Counted from the stretch's first letter, positions 38,890 through 49,751 are shown. The stretch: 64,000 bases of DNA from DATCHW01 sp963806045 (GCA_963806045.1 CAWDWP010000005.1:124001-188000); one strand, 5' to 3'. The notes: generated by a model not told the origin, from the letters alone. Numbers and translations: made by a program.

Positions 38890-40714
38890 ATGAAAATTCC
38901 TTCAATAAATGCATTGCTGACAGGGGCTAAAAGAACTTTTATTAGATTTCCATTTGTAATTTTACTATCTTCAGCAGGTGCATTTATTTTGGGATATATT
39001 ATTCATTTAGATAAATCCCAGGCATCAAATACTCAGTATCTTTATAATGCAGCAATGGCTTGTTCACTTGGGATTCCACTTTTGATATCGTTTTCATTCA
39101 TCACCGAACGATACAGGTCCTCCCGGGCAGTAAACATAATAGTACAGATAACAGGCATTATGTTATTGACAGCATATTTTATTTCACTTCCCGCTGATAA
39201 AAGTTATGTAGACATTACAAGGTATATTCTACTTAATTATCGGTTTACATCTTCTTGTTTCATTTTCCACATCTATTAGTTCAGATATTTTTTCTTCTAA
39301 ACAGTTAGGTCTTTTCTGGCAGTTCAACCAGGATATATTCATCAGGATTCTAATAACTGCAGTTTATTCGGGAGTTCTCTTTGCGGGATTGTCAATAGCA
39401 ATACTTTCTTTCAATAAGCTTTTCAATGCAAATATTCATAATAAAATTTACGCTCAGCTTTTTTTCATTATTCTCGGTGTTTTTAATACCTGGTTCTTTC
39501 TATCTGATATTTCTTCAGAAGCAGATTCAGAGGAAAAAGGAATCGATTATCCAAAAGGTCTGAAAATATTTACGCAATATGTTTTGCTTCCGCTTGTGAT
39601 TATCTATCTTTTTATTCTTTATCTTTATACCGGAAAAATTATTATAGAATGGTCATTACCGATGGGCTGGGTTTCGTACCTTATTCTTGGATTTTCAGTT
39701 ACCGGTATTTTTTCACTTCTTCTGATACATCCGCTCAGGAATATTGAAGGAAATACCTGGATAAGGAATTTTGGAAAATGGTTTTACATTTCACTTTATC
39801 CGCTGATAGTTTTGCTTTTCATCGCAATAATCAGGAGAACAAGTGATTACGGAATAACTGAACGCCGGTATTTTGTATTTATTCTGGCAGTTTGGCTGAC
39901 CGGGATTGCAATTTATTTCACTTTCAGTAAAGTAAAAAACATAAAATATATACCGATTTCACTTTGCATTATTGCTTTTCTATCTTCTTTCGGTCCCTGG
40001 AGTGCCTTTTCTGTTTCCGAAAAAAGCCAGGTCAGCCGCCTCGAAAATATTTTAATAAACAATAAGATACTTATTAATAACAAAATCACTAAAATTGATA
40101 CGAATATACCGGATGATGGAGTAAAAGATATTAGTTCAGTAATAAATTATCTGACGGAACGCAAATCTCTAACGGCAATACAGCCCTGGTTTGACATTAA
40201 TCTTGAAAATCTGAACGATACATTGATGAACGGAACATATAAAAAGAAAGAAGCATTAATTGTTGAATATATGGGTTTGAAATATTATTCACCCTGGACT
40301 TACCAGTATGACAATAATTTCAGCTATGTTCTCAAAGATTACAATTCCTTCAGCTTAAAAGATTATGATTACCTGTTAATTTACAAATTTCCAAATAATG
40401 ATACTGTTAGAAATTTATCTGTTATCAAAATTGATTCAATGTCATTTGAAATAAATAAAAATGATGACAAAAATATACTTGAAATTACAAAACAGGGTAA
40501 GCCATTATCGAGCATAGACCTTATCGTGTTCCTTGAAAAGCTGAAAAAAAGCAACTCCCCTTCTCCTTCATTAAGTGATATGACTATTGAAATACAGAAT
40601 GAATCTGTTAAAATGAAGTTAGTAATTGTATCAATAAACGGTGAAAGAACCGGCGATAAAATAAACATCAATTATATTAACGGATATTTGTTCATGAAAG
40701 TGATGCTAAATTAA
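38890..40714 (+). CDS. DUF4153 multi-pass membrane protein (one frameshift)
   Basis: About 608 residues with roughly twelve transmembrane helices in the N-terminal two thirds and a soluble C-terminal part. ILLSSAGAFILGYIIH and the loop LGLFWQFNQDIFIRILITAVYSG are typical of DUF4153. The frame shifts by one near 39230: YILLNYRFTSS in one frame becomes TYLIIGLHLLVSFSTSISS-like sequence in the other. The function of the family is unknown. It is transcribed divergently from sdh and stands alone. Confidence 0.7.
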
Positions 40715-40815
40715 GATAGAATTCTTTTCGAATACCGGCGGAAAACGATTACTCACAACACCCTTTTCCGGCTTGAATCGAAGAACACTTTTCGTTTTCA
40801 AATTCGAAATAAAGT

Positions 40816-41603
40816 TTATAGCTTAATTTTCGCTACACCCAAAATTTCTTTGGTTGAATTGCTCTGTAAAAAGACTATTATCTGAGCATTTTTTATTGCT
40901 ATCCTGTTATCAATGGTGTATTCCTTAATGAGATTTACAGGTTGTCCCGGGCTGATAATAATATTCTCCCCGCTATAACCATTAAGCATCTGTCTTAATA
41001 TATTATTGTAATTTGTCTTTCCGTTTGGAGAGTTGAAATATAGATCTGATTCGGTAACAATGGCATATAGTTTCAATTCTCCGTATGATTGTCCGCTAAT
41101 CTGCCCTGCTGCGATATTTAAACTTCCGGTTTTTGAAACAGTGTCTATTGTATTGTTTAGTAATATTGAAAAAGAATTTGTTTTACTTAATCTTTGGTTT
41201 ATCTGGTTTGTCCATTGTTCGGAAGAAAAAGGTGAAGTCATTAAGATTGCCCATTAAATAACCTGCGGGATTGAATAAGACATAATAATAATTTTCTCTT
41301 TCGCTGTTCATTGTACTATTGAAATTATAAAACGGGTCTCCCGGAAACAGAGAAGAATGAATGTTTATTATTATAACATTTGTATCATTTATAGTAACGC
41401 CCCTCAGAAAACTTATTTCATCGCAGTAATTTGCAGACTGCACGCATGCTACGCACATTACATTAGAGAACAATTCTACCAATACTTTGCTATTTGCTTT
41501 TAAGTCCGGATTTGTGTGAACAGGCGAATCAAGGTTATTCTCACAGGAAATAATCGATATTCCGGTAAATATTATTAATATGTAACAATAATTTTTTTTT
41601 CAT
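40816..41603 (-). CDS. Omp28-like lipoprotein with CxxC motif (two frameshifts)
   Basis: About 262 residues when reassembled: Met-Lys-Lys, then YCYILIIFTGISIISC (lipobox ISC), the segment KVLVELFSNVMCVAC resembling the CGNC region of Omp28 proteins (thioredoxin-like fold), and a beta-rich C-terminal part ending in AKIKL. Breaks fall in a T9 run (41592-41600) and in an A5 run near 41230, one base each. It follows the outer-membrane barrel gene by two bases. The CVAC pair fits the thiol theme of the cluster. Confidence 0.55.
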
Positions 41604-41604
41604 A

Positions 41605-43299
41605 TTAATAGTTTGATTGAATTGTTAATCTGAAACCATTAAACGGGTTAACGTATCTGCATATTCCGCTTGTACATTTGAGTCCGCCTCTTTCAGAACC
41701 ATAAGAAGCGATTACAACATTCGACTGATTTAAGTTATAAGATAACTTCTGCTTCCATCCACATTTTTTTCCCGAAGGTTCGGATTTATCATTTGTAAAT
41801 TCAGAACTGAAAGTTAAAGAAAAATCAGGTGACTTCGACAAACTTATGGCAGCAAATTGATTTGTAAAATTTTGATTTTCAGGATTCCTTAATGAATAAT
41901 AAGCCCATTGATTTTCAAATATAAATTTAATGTGTAATCTTTTGTTATCTTATATCTCATTTCAAGTGGAATTGTAAATAAGCCGTTTTTTATCGGAACC
42001 GATTTGGGATAAATATCATTATATAAAACTCCGAATTGCTGATAGAGATCCTGATTTTAAAAATATTTTATCGGATAAATAATATTCAGATTCCAAACTA
42101 ACTTCCCAGTAAGGTGAAAATGCATCGTTTAACGAAGGGATGAAATTATATTTTCTGTCGTTTGCTTTGAATATTACTTCTTGAACTCGTATCGATATCG
42201 GAGAAACTATAATGTTTCGAGGCAATACTTCCGTTCAAAATGAAAGAAAAGATTGTCTTTGGTGTCCACATAATTTCAACCTGCCCTCCTACTTCATCAT
42301 TAAAATCTACTACATGAGGTGTTCTTGAGGTCAGAGTTGTTGTATGTTCTTTCACTGCGGTCGGAGGGTTTTGGAACGGTAGCATTTTGGTGGGTCTTTC
42401 ATTGCTTTGATTATCCGGGGGTTGTAATATCGAATCTGTAATTTTTATATTCAAATGTAATTCCAAATCCCGGCTTTGTAAATGAAAGCGAACTATAGAA
42501 AGCATCTCCGTTTGCAGAGAGGTTAAACGGATAAAGTTCGTTTGCGTCTGTGTTCGTGTGTTTGTGAGCATATGAAGAATAAACCTGAAAGTCCGGAAGA
42601 TTAAAACTTGCAAAAATTTCCGGAATATAAGTTTTAATTTGTGTAACGACATTTCCGGAAGGGATGCTTCCGGTGGAATAAACATAATTAGTTCCGATAT
42701 TCAAGAATTTCAACGGTGATATTTCAAAATTAAAATCCCTTACTTTATAAGTTTCAATTCTATCGGGTTTTAAGAAATCCCTGTATTCGATATTCCCTCC
42801 AAGAATTTCCGATTTAATTTTAACAGGATTTTTATTCACCAAAATTCTTTTTGAAAATTATCCTTACACCATCTATTCCCGTATCATAAAATAATTGTCT
42901 TTGTTCAAAAGTATTCATCGAAAGTCCTCTCCCGATTACTTCCCAAAAATCTCCGGCTCTGACATTCAGCATATCTGAGACCTTTATATTCAACATATCT
43001 CTTTTTTAATTCCCTTAAAATCACTTCCGTATTCTATCGGGTCACTTATTTCATATCTCATTCCGAAAACAATATCATTAACCTGCAATCTGGCGTCGCT
43101 AATATTTTCAAAGTATTCTTTAGAGTTTTCCAAACCGTTTATAATTTCTTTCCCGCTTCCATATCTGAATAAATTATTCAACGAAGCTTTTGCATTTAAA
43201 TTGTTCTTGAGCGAATACATTTTCTCTGGAGAATAATGAAACTAAAGTAATAAATAAAAAATACACAAAACTTGAAATATTACAGTTTCCTAAAATCAT
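41605..43299 (-). pseudogene. Outer-membrane beta-barrel protein, DUF6029-like, broken by several frameshifts
   Basis: Pieces in three frames together read as a barrel: MILGNCNISSFVYF at the start (ATGA overlap with the redoxin gene), ASLNNLFRYGSGKE, ARLQVNDIVFGMRYEISDP, then beta strands such as FASFNLPDFQVYSSYAHKH and a C-terminal PFNGFRLTIQSNY. At least five breaks lie between 43210 and 41990. The family assignment to DUF6029 rests on the NNLFRYGSG style motif and overall form. A pore or surface component linked to the Omp28-like protein is inference. Confidence 0.5.
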
Positions 43300-43793
43300 T
43301 TGATTTCTAATGCTTCTTTAATTTCATCTTCTATCATTTTTTCGTCACCGGTTTTATATCCTAAATGAGTATGCAATATTTTTTTATCTTTTCCGATAAT
43401 CAAATAATAAGGAACAGCATCTTCACTTCCCCCGTACATTTCAAATATCTTTTTATCAGTGTCGAGAATTACCGGGAAAGTAAATCCCATTGCCGAAACG
43501 TAAGATTTAACCTTCGATACGGATCTTTTGGTTATCGATATTAACTCCGATATATGAAAAGCCCTTTATCTTTATATTTTTCATATAAGATTTGCATATT
43601 TCTCTGCTCTTCTTTGCAGGAAGAACACCACGACCGCCAGAAATCCAAGCATAACCGGACCTTTATCAACAAATGAACTTAATTTTATTTCATTTCCATC
43701 GATATCTTCTGCCGTAAAATCAGTGTAAAACTGTGCAAATATTTGAGATGAAGATATTGATATAAGAATTAATACAGTTAGTAAATATTTCAT
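43296..43793 (-). CDS. Secreted TlpA-like thiol-disulfide oxidoreductase (two frameshifts)
   Basis: Signal peptide 1-21 (SSSQIFAQ), then a thioredoxin-like domain: YTDFTAEDIDGNEIKLS, the active-site motif WCSSCKEEQR (in the shifted frame near 43625-43600), VILDTDKKIFEMYGGSEDAVPYYLIIGKDKK and a C-terminal helix. Breaks are near 43655 and near 43530. It would reduce or oxidise envelope thiols and probably takes electrons from the CcdA-like protein encoded 7 bp upstream. Its stop overlaps the start of the barrel gene. Confidence 0.7.
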
Positions 43794-43800
43794 GATTTCT

Positions 43801-44506
43801 TTATTGATATATGTTATAAATCATATAGACACCGCCAAGGATTACCAAAGCTCCGCATATTCGTTTGATGTATGTTGCTGCTTTTGATTTTTCTGTCCAG
43901 TTGAGATATTGCTGAACTTTCTTTGTAAGGGTTCCTGCGGTAACTATTACTAAAATATGACCGATTCCAAAAGCAAGAAGTAATATTACGGAATAAATGA
44001 TATTCGTTTTAGCAACTTGAAAGACTACTCCGAGTACAGGAGCCATATATGCAAATGTGCAGGGACCAAGTCCGATTCCGAACATAAGTCCGAGAATTAA
44101 AGCTGCAAGAACTCCTTTTTGTTTAGTTGTCTTTACACCTGAACCTATCCCAGGGAAGTTTAATTATATCCATCAGGTATAAACCAATGACGAAAAAAAC
44201 AATAGCAACAATATAATTACCAATAATGCCAACATCTCCCATTAGTCTTCCGGCAATTGCAGTTATTAATCCAATGAGTGCTATTGTGATTAAAATTCCT
44301 ATTCCGAAAACTAGTGAAATTAAAAATGTCTTCTTTAAAGAGATTTCACCCTGCGAGTTAATAAATCCAATGACTAATGGTATACTCGAAAGATGGCAGG
44401 GACTTAAAAGAACGCTTACGATTCCCCAGCCGAATGATGCAAAAACAGCAGTGTATGGATTGCCGGTAAGAGCAGAGCTGAGAAAATTAAATATCGAATC
44501 AATCAT
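43801..44506 (-). CDS. CcdA/DsbD-like transmembrane electron carrier (one frameshift)
   Basis: About 235 residues with six transmembrane helices. The two pseudo-symmetric half motifs are LLSPCHLSSIPLVIGF (Cys37) and GLGPCTFAYMAPVLG, both typical of CcdA, which moves electrons from cytoplasmic thioredoxin to the periplasm. The break near 44140 (KLPWDRFRCKDN meets a stop; the other frame gives KLPGIGSGVKTTKQKGV) is one base. It sits between thioredoxin and TlpA-like genes, so it is the membrane step of a thiol relay in this cluster. Confidence 0.75.
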
Positions 44507-44510
44507 ACTA

Positions 44511-44927
44511 TTAATTTGATATATTCAATCCCTGTGATTGTAAAAATTTATCAATATCCTCTTCCGGATAAAATCCCTGATGACGCATAAGTTCTTTTCC
44601 TCCGGCATCAAGGAATACCTGTGTTGGTATTAAATCAATACCATATTTTTTTGCAGGTGCCTCATCTTTCCAGACATCGTGGAATGTAACTTTCACCTGT
44701 CCGGCATATTTCTTTTCAATTGATGCCATAACCGGCTGCATTTTCTTGCATGGTATGCAGTTCACAGAGCCAAGTTCTACGAATTCAATTTTGTAATTAT
44801 TAGATTGTTTTCCGGAAACTGTGTTCTGTTCGTTTATTTTTACCTGACTCATTTCTTTTTTTCCGGATGAAAATAAAATAACAGATATAAATAATACTAG
44901 AAAATATAACATATTAAATATTTTCAT
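44511..44927 (-). CDS. Exported or membrane-anchored thioredoxin-like protein
   Basis: 138 residues: an N-terminal hydrophobic segment (about 5-20) and a thioredoxin domain with VNCIPCKKMQPVM (Cys57, Cys60) and the cis-Pro segment GIDLIPTQVF. The CIPC motif is unusual but a valid CxxC. It starts inside the 3' end of the upstream mini-thioredoxin gene when that gene is read in its repaired frame, and precedes the CcdA-like gene by 5 bp. Confidence 0.75.
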   Translation of the reverse strand: MKIFNMLYFLVLFISVILFSSGKKEMSQVKINEQNTVSGKQSNNYKIEFVELGSVNCIPCKKMQPVMASIEKKYAGQVKVTFHDVWKDEAPAKKYGIDLIPTQVFLDAGGKELMRHQGFYPEEDIDKFLQSQGLNISN

Positions 44928-45172
44928 TATGATTGATTTCCTCCTTTATCCAGTTTAAAATTTGTTCATCCTTTGGAAGCAATCCCGCTTGATTTTAATT
45001 TTTCATTGATTACGAGACCGGGAGTTGCCATTATTCCGTATTTTATCATATCCTGAATGTCCGTTACTTTTTCGATTTCAGAATTAATGTTATTCTTTGC
45101 AACCAAGTCCCTCACTTGCTGTTCGAGTTTTTTGCAGCGTGAACAGCCGACGCCCAGTATTTTTATATTCAT
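44914..45172 (-). CDS. Mini-thioredoxin (CSRC), thioredoxin_3-like (one frameshift)
   Basis: A small cytoplasmic redox protein with MNIKILGVGCSRCKKLE (Cys10, Cys13), MATPGLVINEK and, after one base is removed near 44985, LLPKDEQILNWIKEE at the C-terminus. It is a paralogue of the protein encoded at 47728. These mini-thioredoxins often accompany permeases of the ArsP type and arsenic genes. Confidence 0.75.
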
Positions 45173-45199
45173 AATAATTTATTTTTATTAATAAAATTG

Positions 45200-45594
45200 T
45201 TAATTTCTCTTTTCTGCATATTTAAAAAATTTATCTTTATTATTCTGTATATGACCATACCGAGTCAAGATTTTTCCACTTTTTGGTTTCAATTTCTCAA
45301 TGATTACGGAACTGAACAGAAGCTCGTAATCTTTCCTGTAATGCTCATTTTCTTTTTCTTCTATATTCAATTCTTTATATATGAATCCTGTCTTTGGAAT
45401 ATATTGTAGTCCAGAAGCTCTTTTGTAAAATTTTCAAGATTAATACAGCTCTCACATCTTGCCGTCGGGTGAAAATAATAAGCAGTATATTTTGCTTTCT
45501 GTTTCTTATTCAGTTTGGTTTCGTCTTTTTTCCCGCAGCCTGAAATTATTGTAAGAATTATGAAGATTAAAAACATTATTGTTTTATTTGCCAT
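45200..45594 (-). CDS. arsF: ArsF-family lipoprotein (about three frameshifts)
   Basis: The lipoprotein signal has TIISGC (Cys20), then YTAYYFHPTARCESCINLENF with the RCxSC pair (Cys47, Cys50) typical of the ArsF family found in Bacteroidota arsenic operons. The frame is then lost near 45410; further fragments read FIYKELNIEEKENEHYRK, KWKNLDSVWSYTE and NNKDKFFKYAEKRN, which match the family's C-terminal half. It starts two bases before the ACR3 stop. The periplasmic thiols may meet the CcdA-fed relay. Confidence 0.65.
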
Positions 45595-45595
45595 A

Positions 45596-46691
45596 TTATT
45601 TTATTAAGGATTTAGGTACAGAAGATTTTATATTCTCTTCCTTTTCTTCTTTGAAATATTTCTTTTTAAGCCAGAGAGCTACATTCACAAGAGCGATTAG
45701 ATACAGGTACTTCCACAAGCGGACCAATAACGGCGGCAAATGCTTCCCCCGAATTTATTGTAAATACTGCAACAGCAACCGCAATGGCAAGTTCAAAGTT
45801 GTTACTGGCTGCTGTAAATGATAGCGTTGCAGTTTTTGAATAATTTGCCCCTATCCTCTTTCCCATAAAAAACGATACAAAAAACATAATCACAAAATAA
45901 AATACCAGAGGAATCGCAATTCTTATAACATCAAGCGGAAGCTTTAATTATATTTTCCCCTTTGTAGGAGAACATTACAAAGATTGTAAATAATAATGCA
46001 ATTAATGTAATCGGACTTATTTTGGGTATGAATTTCTTATGATACCATTCTTTGTTTTTCAATTTAATCAGAGTAAATCTGGTAATCATTCCTGCAATAA
46101 ATGGTATTCCAAGATATATAAATACACTTTCTGCAATCTGTCCGATAGTAATATTAACGACGAATACCCTTTAATCCCAACAGAGGAGGAAGAACAGTAA
46201 TAAAAACATAAGCATATAAAGAGAAAGAATAAAACCTGGAATATAGAATTAAATGCAACCAGTCCGGCGGCATATTCCGTATCACCCTTTGCAAGTTCAT
46301 TCCAGACAATTACCATTGCAATGCATCTGGCAAGTCCTATTAATATAAGTCCGACCATATAATGGGGATAATCCGGAAGAAAATTATAGCAAGGCAAACA
46401 TCAGGATTGGTCCGATCATCCAGTTTTGTACCAGAGACAGTGCTAACATCTTTAATTCTTAAACACATCTCCCAGCTCCTCGTACCTGACTTTAGCTAAT
46501 GGGCGGATACATCATCAGGATTAATCCTATGGCAATAGGGATGTTTGTTGTTCCTGATCTGAAATGTATTCCAGAAGTTTGCGATATCCGGAAATAGAAT
46601 ATCCTGTTAAAACCGCTATAAACATAATAACGAATATCCACAGTGTCAGATATCTGTCAAGAAAAGATAGTTTTTTAGTAATTTTTTCCAT
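45596..46691 (-). pseudogene. ACR3-type arsenite efflux permease, heavily frameshifted
   Basis: Fragments in all three frames read as one ACR3 protein of about 360 residues: MEKITKKLSFLDRYLTLWIF at the start, a middle part with IGLARCIAMVIVWNELAKGDTEYAAG, then YSKTATLSFTAASNNFELAI and SGEAFAAVIGPLVEVPV. At least six breaks occur in 1.1 kb, the highest density in the window. It pumps arsenite out of the cell. It begins 14 bp after the end of the ArsP-like permease gene. Confidence 0.8.
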
Positions 46692-46704
46692 CAGACTGTA
46701 TTAA

Positions 46705-47728
46705 CTAATAAATTATGTTAAATAAATATCCTACTATTATTATGCCAGTTCCCACAACTCCGATAAAAATAAATATTAAGGGAAGCTTTAATACTTTTTT
46801 AAGAATTATCATTTCCGGCAAGTGATAGTCCGATTACCGACATCATAAACGCAAGTGATGTACCAAGCGATGCACCTTTTTCAATCAGCGACTGAACAAC
46901 AGGAATTATACCTGCGGCATTAGAATATAAAGGTATACCGATAACTACAGATAGAGGCACTGACCACCAGACGTCCTTGCCCATTAAACCTGCCATGAAA
47001 TTTTCGGGAACAAATCCGTGAACACCTGCACCCACTGCAATTCCAATGATGATATAAATCCAGACTTTGGATACTATATCTTTTACAGCAGTAATTCCAT
47101 ATTCAATTCTGCCGGATAAATTTAATTTCTCATCTATAATTCCTGACTGTGATGATTTTATTTCATAGACCCAAGACTCAACAAAACGCTCAAGTTTCAA
47201 CCGACCTATAATCCATCCTGCTGTAACCGCAATAATCAGCCCGGTCGTAATATAAATCATCGCAGTTTTCCAGCCGAATAGACCAAACAATAAAATAACT
47301 GCAATTTCATTAATCATCGGGGCTGCAATCAGGAATGAAAATGTAACACCAAGCGGAATACCTGCTTCCACAAAACCAAGGAACAGAGGAATTGCAGAAC
47401 AAGAACAGAAGGGAGTAACGATTCCCAGAATACTTGCCATAACGTTTCCCAGAAATAATGGTTTACCTTCGAGTGCCCTTCGTGTTTTTTCGGGCGAGAA
47501 AAATGAACGAATTATCCCGACAGCAAAAACAATTATTGTTAGAAGTATTAAGACTTTCGGGACTTCGTAAATAAAGAAGTGAATTGCTGAAGTAAAATGA
47601 GATTCCGGATTTAGATTCAGGATATTAAAAACAATACCGTTTACAATCCAATCGAGACTGAAATATACTACAATAAATACGGGTATAAATAAAAGATAAT
47701 AATATGCTTTAGTATTTTTTTCTTCCAT
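46705..47728 (-). CDS. ArsP-like (DUF318) permease (one frameshift)
   Basis: About 341 residues with eight to ten helices. TPFCSCSAIPLFLGFVEAG and APMINEIAVILLFGLFG are the signature of the PF03773 permeases, which include ArsP, the trivalent organoarsenical exporter. The frame is lost near 46813 (SLAGNDNS) and resumes as PEMIILKKVLKLPLIFIF to the stop. The start at the Met of MEEKNTK is chosen because it overlaps the preceding gene's stop as TAATG. Next to arsM it could export methylated trivalent arsenic; that is inference. Confidence 0.78.
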
Positions 47729-47973
47729 TATCCGGCATTCTCCGTAAACCAATGAAGAAGTGTTGATTTAGTTGGTATTTTCCCACTAACTATAACTTTA
47801 TCATTAATAATTAATGCGGGAGTACTGATTATTCCTAGTTTTGCAATCTCTTTCATATCAGTAATTTTCTGAATGTCAGCATCAATATCATTTTCGGCAA
47901 GAACATTCATACATAATTTTTCAAGGTCGTTGCATCTGACACAACCCGAACCTAATACACGTATTGTAAGCAA
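47728..47973 (-). CDS. Mini-thioredoxin (CVRC), thioredoxin_3-like
   Basis: 81 residues: IRVLGSGCVRCNDLEKL (Cys11, Cys14), DADIQKITDMKEIAKLGII, the cis-Pro STPALIIND and a C-terminal helix. It is probably cytoplasmic, as there is no signal. It is the paralogue of the protein at 44914 and lies directly before the ArsP-like permease gene. Confidence 0.83.
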   Translation of the reverse strand: MLTIRVLGSGCVRCNDLEKLCMNVLAENDIDADIQKITDMKEIAKLGIISTPALIINDKVIVSGKIPTKSTLLHWFTENAG

Positions 47974-47983
47974 AAAAACCTCC

Positions 47984-48418
47984 TTATTTGTTTTCCTTAA
48001 TAAAATCTAAAATCTTTGTTTTAATCTCATCCCTTATTAACCTTATCTGTTTCAGTTTTTCTTCATCGGTTCCTGTCAGAGCTGACGGGTCTTCAAATGT
48101 CCAGTGTAATCTTTTCCCATTTCCGGGAAAATACGGACAGCGTTCTCCTGACGCTTCATCGCAGACAGTTATTACGTAATCGAAAGTTTTATTCGCATTT
48201 AGAAATTCATTAACAGTTTTAGTTTTATTTCCCGAAATATCTAATCCAGCTTCCATCATTACACTGACAACATAGGGATTTAATTTCCCCGATTCGAGAC
48301 CCGCACTTTCTGCAAAAAATTTTTCTCCAGCAAATGAATTAAGATAAGCTTCTGCAATCTGGCTTCTGGCACTGTTATGAATGCAAACAAAGAGCAATTT
48401 TATTTTTTCTTTAACCAT
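47984..48418 (-). CDS. arsC: Arsenate reductase, low-molecular-weight phosphatase type
   Basis: 144 residues with the P-loop CIHNSARSQ (Cys12 nucleophile, Arg18) of the LMW-PTP-like ArsC family, the TVCDEASGERCPYFPG segment and EDPSAL. Enzymes of this type reduce arsenate to arsenite and use thioredoxin, in contrast to the glutaredoxin-linked E. coli type. The mini-thioredoxin encoded 10 bp downstream may be a partner. It feeds the exporters with arsenite. Confidence 0.9.
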   Translation of the reverse strand: MVKEKIKLLFVCIHNSARSQIAEAYLNSFAGEKFFAESAGLESGKLNPYVVSVMMEAGLDISGNKTKTVNEFLNANKTFDYVITVCDEASGERCPYFPGNGKRLHWTFEDPSALTGTDEEKLKQIRLIRDEIKTKILDFIKENK

Positions 48419-48490
48419 TATTATATTTTGTTCTCCTTCACGGGTACCCTATGGTCATCACCTGATTGGGAAGAAAGTAATATTAAAATA

Positions 48491-49336
48491 TCAATTACAG
48501 CATTCCGGTCCGCAGCAAGTTTGTTCCTTTTCAGGTTTGTCTGCGTACACATTGACACTCACAAGTTTAACACCGGACTCTTTGAATTTTTTAAGTTCTT
48601 CAGCAGATATGAATTTTAAATATATTTCATCGGGAATATTAATTACTCTTTCCTTCTGAACTTTCAAATTAACAAAACCCGTATCATCAATAATTTTAAG
48701 ATATTCATTTTGCTTTATGGCTCCTGAAACACATCCTGCGTATAATTCAGCACCCGATTTTATAGCACCCGGTAATTCTCCTGTTGCAACTATATCTGAA
48801 ACAGAGAAATGTCCGCCCGGTTTTAGTACCCGAAAAATTTCTTTGAACGCTTTCACTTTATCAGGTACAAGATTTAAAACGCAATTACTGATAATCACAT
48901 CTGCAACGTTTGCTGTAACAGGCATTATCTCGATATCGCCATAGCGGAATTCAACATTATTGAAGCCCAATTTCTCACCATTTTCCCTTGACTTATTTAT
49001 CATTTCTTCCGTGAAATCCAATCCAATAACTTTACCTTTCTCACCTGTAATTGCCCTTGCAACAAAAGCATCATTACCAGCACCTGAACCAAGATCTATC
49101 ACAGTATCACCTTCTTTAATGAGTGCAAATTCTGTCGGGAGACCGCAGCCGAGACCAAGATCTGCATCAGGATTATAACCCTTTAGTTTTGTATAATCTT
49201 CGGCAAATACTGTATAATCAACGCCGGTACAACTTCCGGTACCGCAGCATGATGATTCATTTACGGTTTTTGATTGATTAGCTATGTCAGCGTATTTTTC
49301 CCTGACGATTTCTTTTATTTCAGTTGAGTTTTTCAT
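48491..49336 (-). CDS. arsM: Arsenite S-adenosylmethionine methyltransferase
   Basis: 281 residues with a Rossmann fold: SAM motif VIDLGSGAGNDAF, VIGLDFTEEM and LKPGGHFSVSDIV. Cys64, Cys152 and Cys202 match the three arsenic-binding cysteines of ArsM enzymes, including their 50-residue spacing between the last two. An N-terminal CC pair with CxxxxC and a C-terminal CCGPECC tail add more thiols. It turns arsenite into methylated species. It is the second gene after arsR and has its own operator-like site in front. Confidence 0.9.
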   Translation of the reverse strand: MKNSTEIKEIVREKYADIANQSKTVNESSCCGTGSCTGVDYTVFAEDYTKLKGYNPDADLGLGCGLPTEFALIKEGDTVIDLGSGAGNDAFVARAITGEKGKVIGLDFTEEMINKSRENGEKLGFNNVEFRYGDIEIMPVTANVADVIISNCVLNLVPDKVKAFKEIFRVLKPGGHFSVSDIVATGELPGAIKSGAELYAGCVSGAIKQNEYLKIIDDTGFVNLKVQKERVINIPDEIYLKFISAEELKKFKESGVKLVSVNVYADKPEKEQTCCGPECCN

Positions 49337-49370
49337 ATTAGTAAAATTTTAATTTTTAAATACATTCATT

Positions 49371-49386
49371 TTACGTTTTAACGAAA
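49371..49386. promoter_or_regulatory. Operator-like palindrome between arsR and arsM
   Basis: TTACGTT-TT-AACGAAA, arms matching in six of seven positions. The right half TTAACGAAA is the same as in the site upstream of arsR; spacing between half-sites is two bases shorter. It is followed at 49385-49400 by a second perfect palindrome AATGAAA-AG-TTTCATT that covers the arsR stop. Confidence 0.5.
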
Positions 49387-49398
49387 TGAAAAGTTTCA

Positions 49399-49746
49399 TT
49401 ATTTACAGCATAAAATTTTTCTGTCAACACTTTTAATCAACTTTCTGTCGCTTTTTATTATTTCATCCTCTTCAATTTGCAGCTGCACAAATAGTAAAGC
49501 ACTTGAAACAACATTATCCTTTGGGTGAGGGTTTATTTTATAATTTATCCATTTACCATCCTTTTCTCCAACAATGAAGCCAATATCCGTAAGAATACTC
49601 AGATGATTTGAAACTGTTGAGGTTGCTAATTTCAGAATTTCTGTTATCTCACAGACGCAAAGAGGTTTTACGATAAGCATTTTTAAAATCCGAAGGCGGC
49701 TTTTATCAGACAAAGCCTTGAATATTTTTTCATATTGATTTAGCAT
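49399..49746 (-). CDS. arsR: ArsR-family arsenic-responsive repressor
   Basis: A winged-helix protein of about 115 residues. The metal site is PLCVCEI (Cys32 and Cys34 in the longer reading), the ArsR-type As(III) motif, and a CC pair lies at the C-terminus. The helix-turn-helix is ATSTVSNHLSILTDIGFI. I chose the Met of MLNQYEK; the alternative Met two codons upstream would overlap the operator. It should repress the cluster until arsenite binds. Confidence 0.9.
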   Translation of the reverse strand: MLNQYEKIFKALSDKSRLRILKMLIVKPLCVCEITEILKLATSTVSNHLSILTDIGFIVGEKDGKWINYKINPHPKDNVVSSALLFVQLQIEEDEIIKSDRKLIKSVDRKILCCK

Positions 49747-49751
49747 AATCA

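Noticed and set aside
40725..40780. Terminator between the DUF4153 gene and the Omp28-like gene
   Set aside because: Only an imperfect GGAAAA/TTTTCC pairing with a long loop was found and no T-run, so it is not supported.
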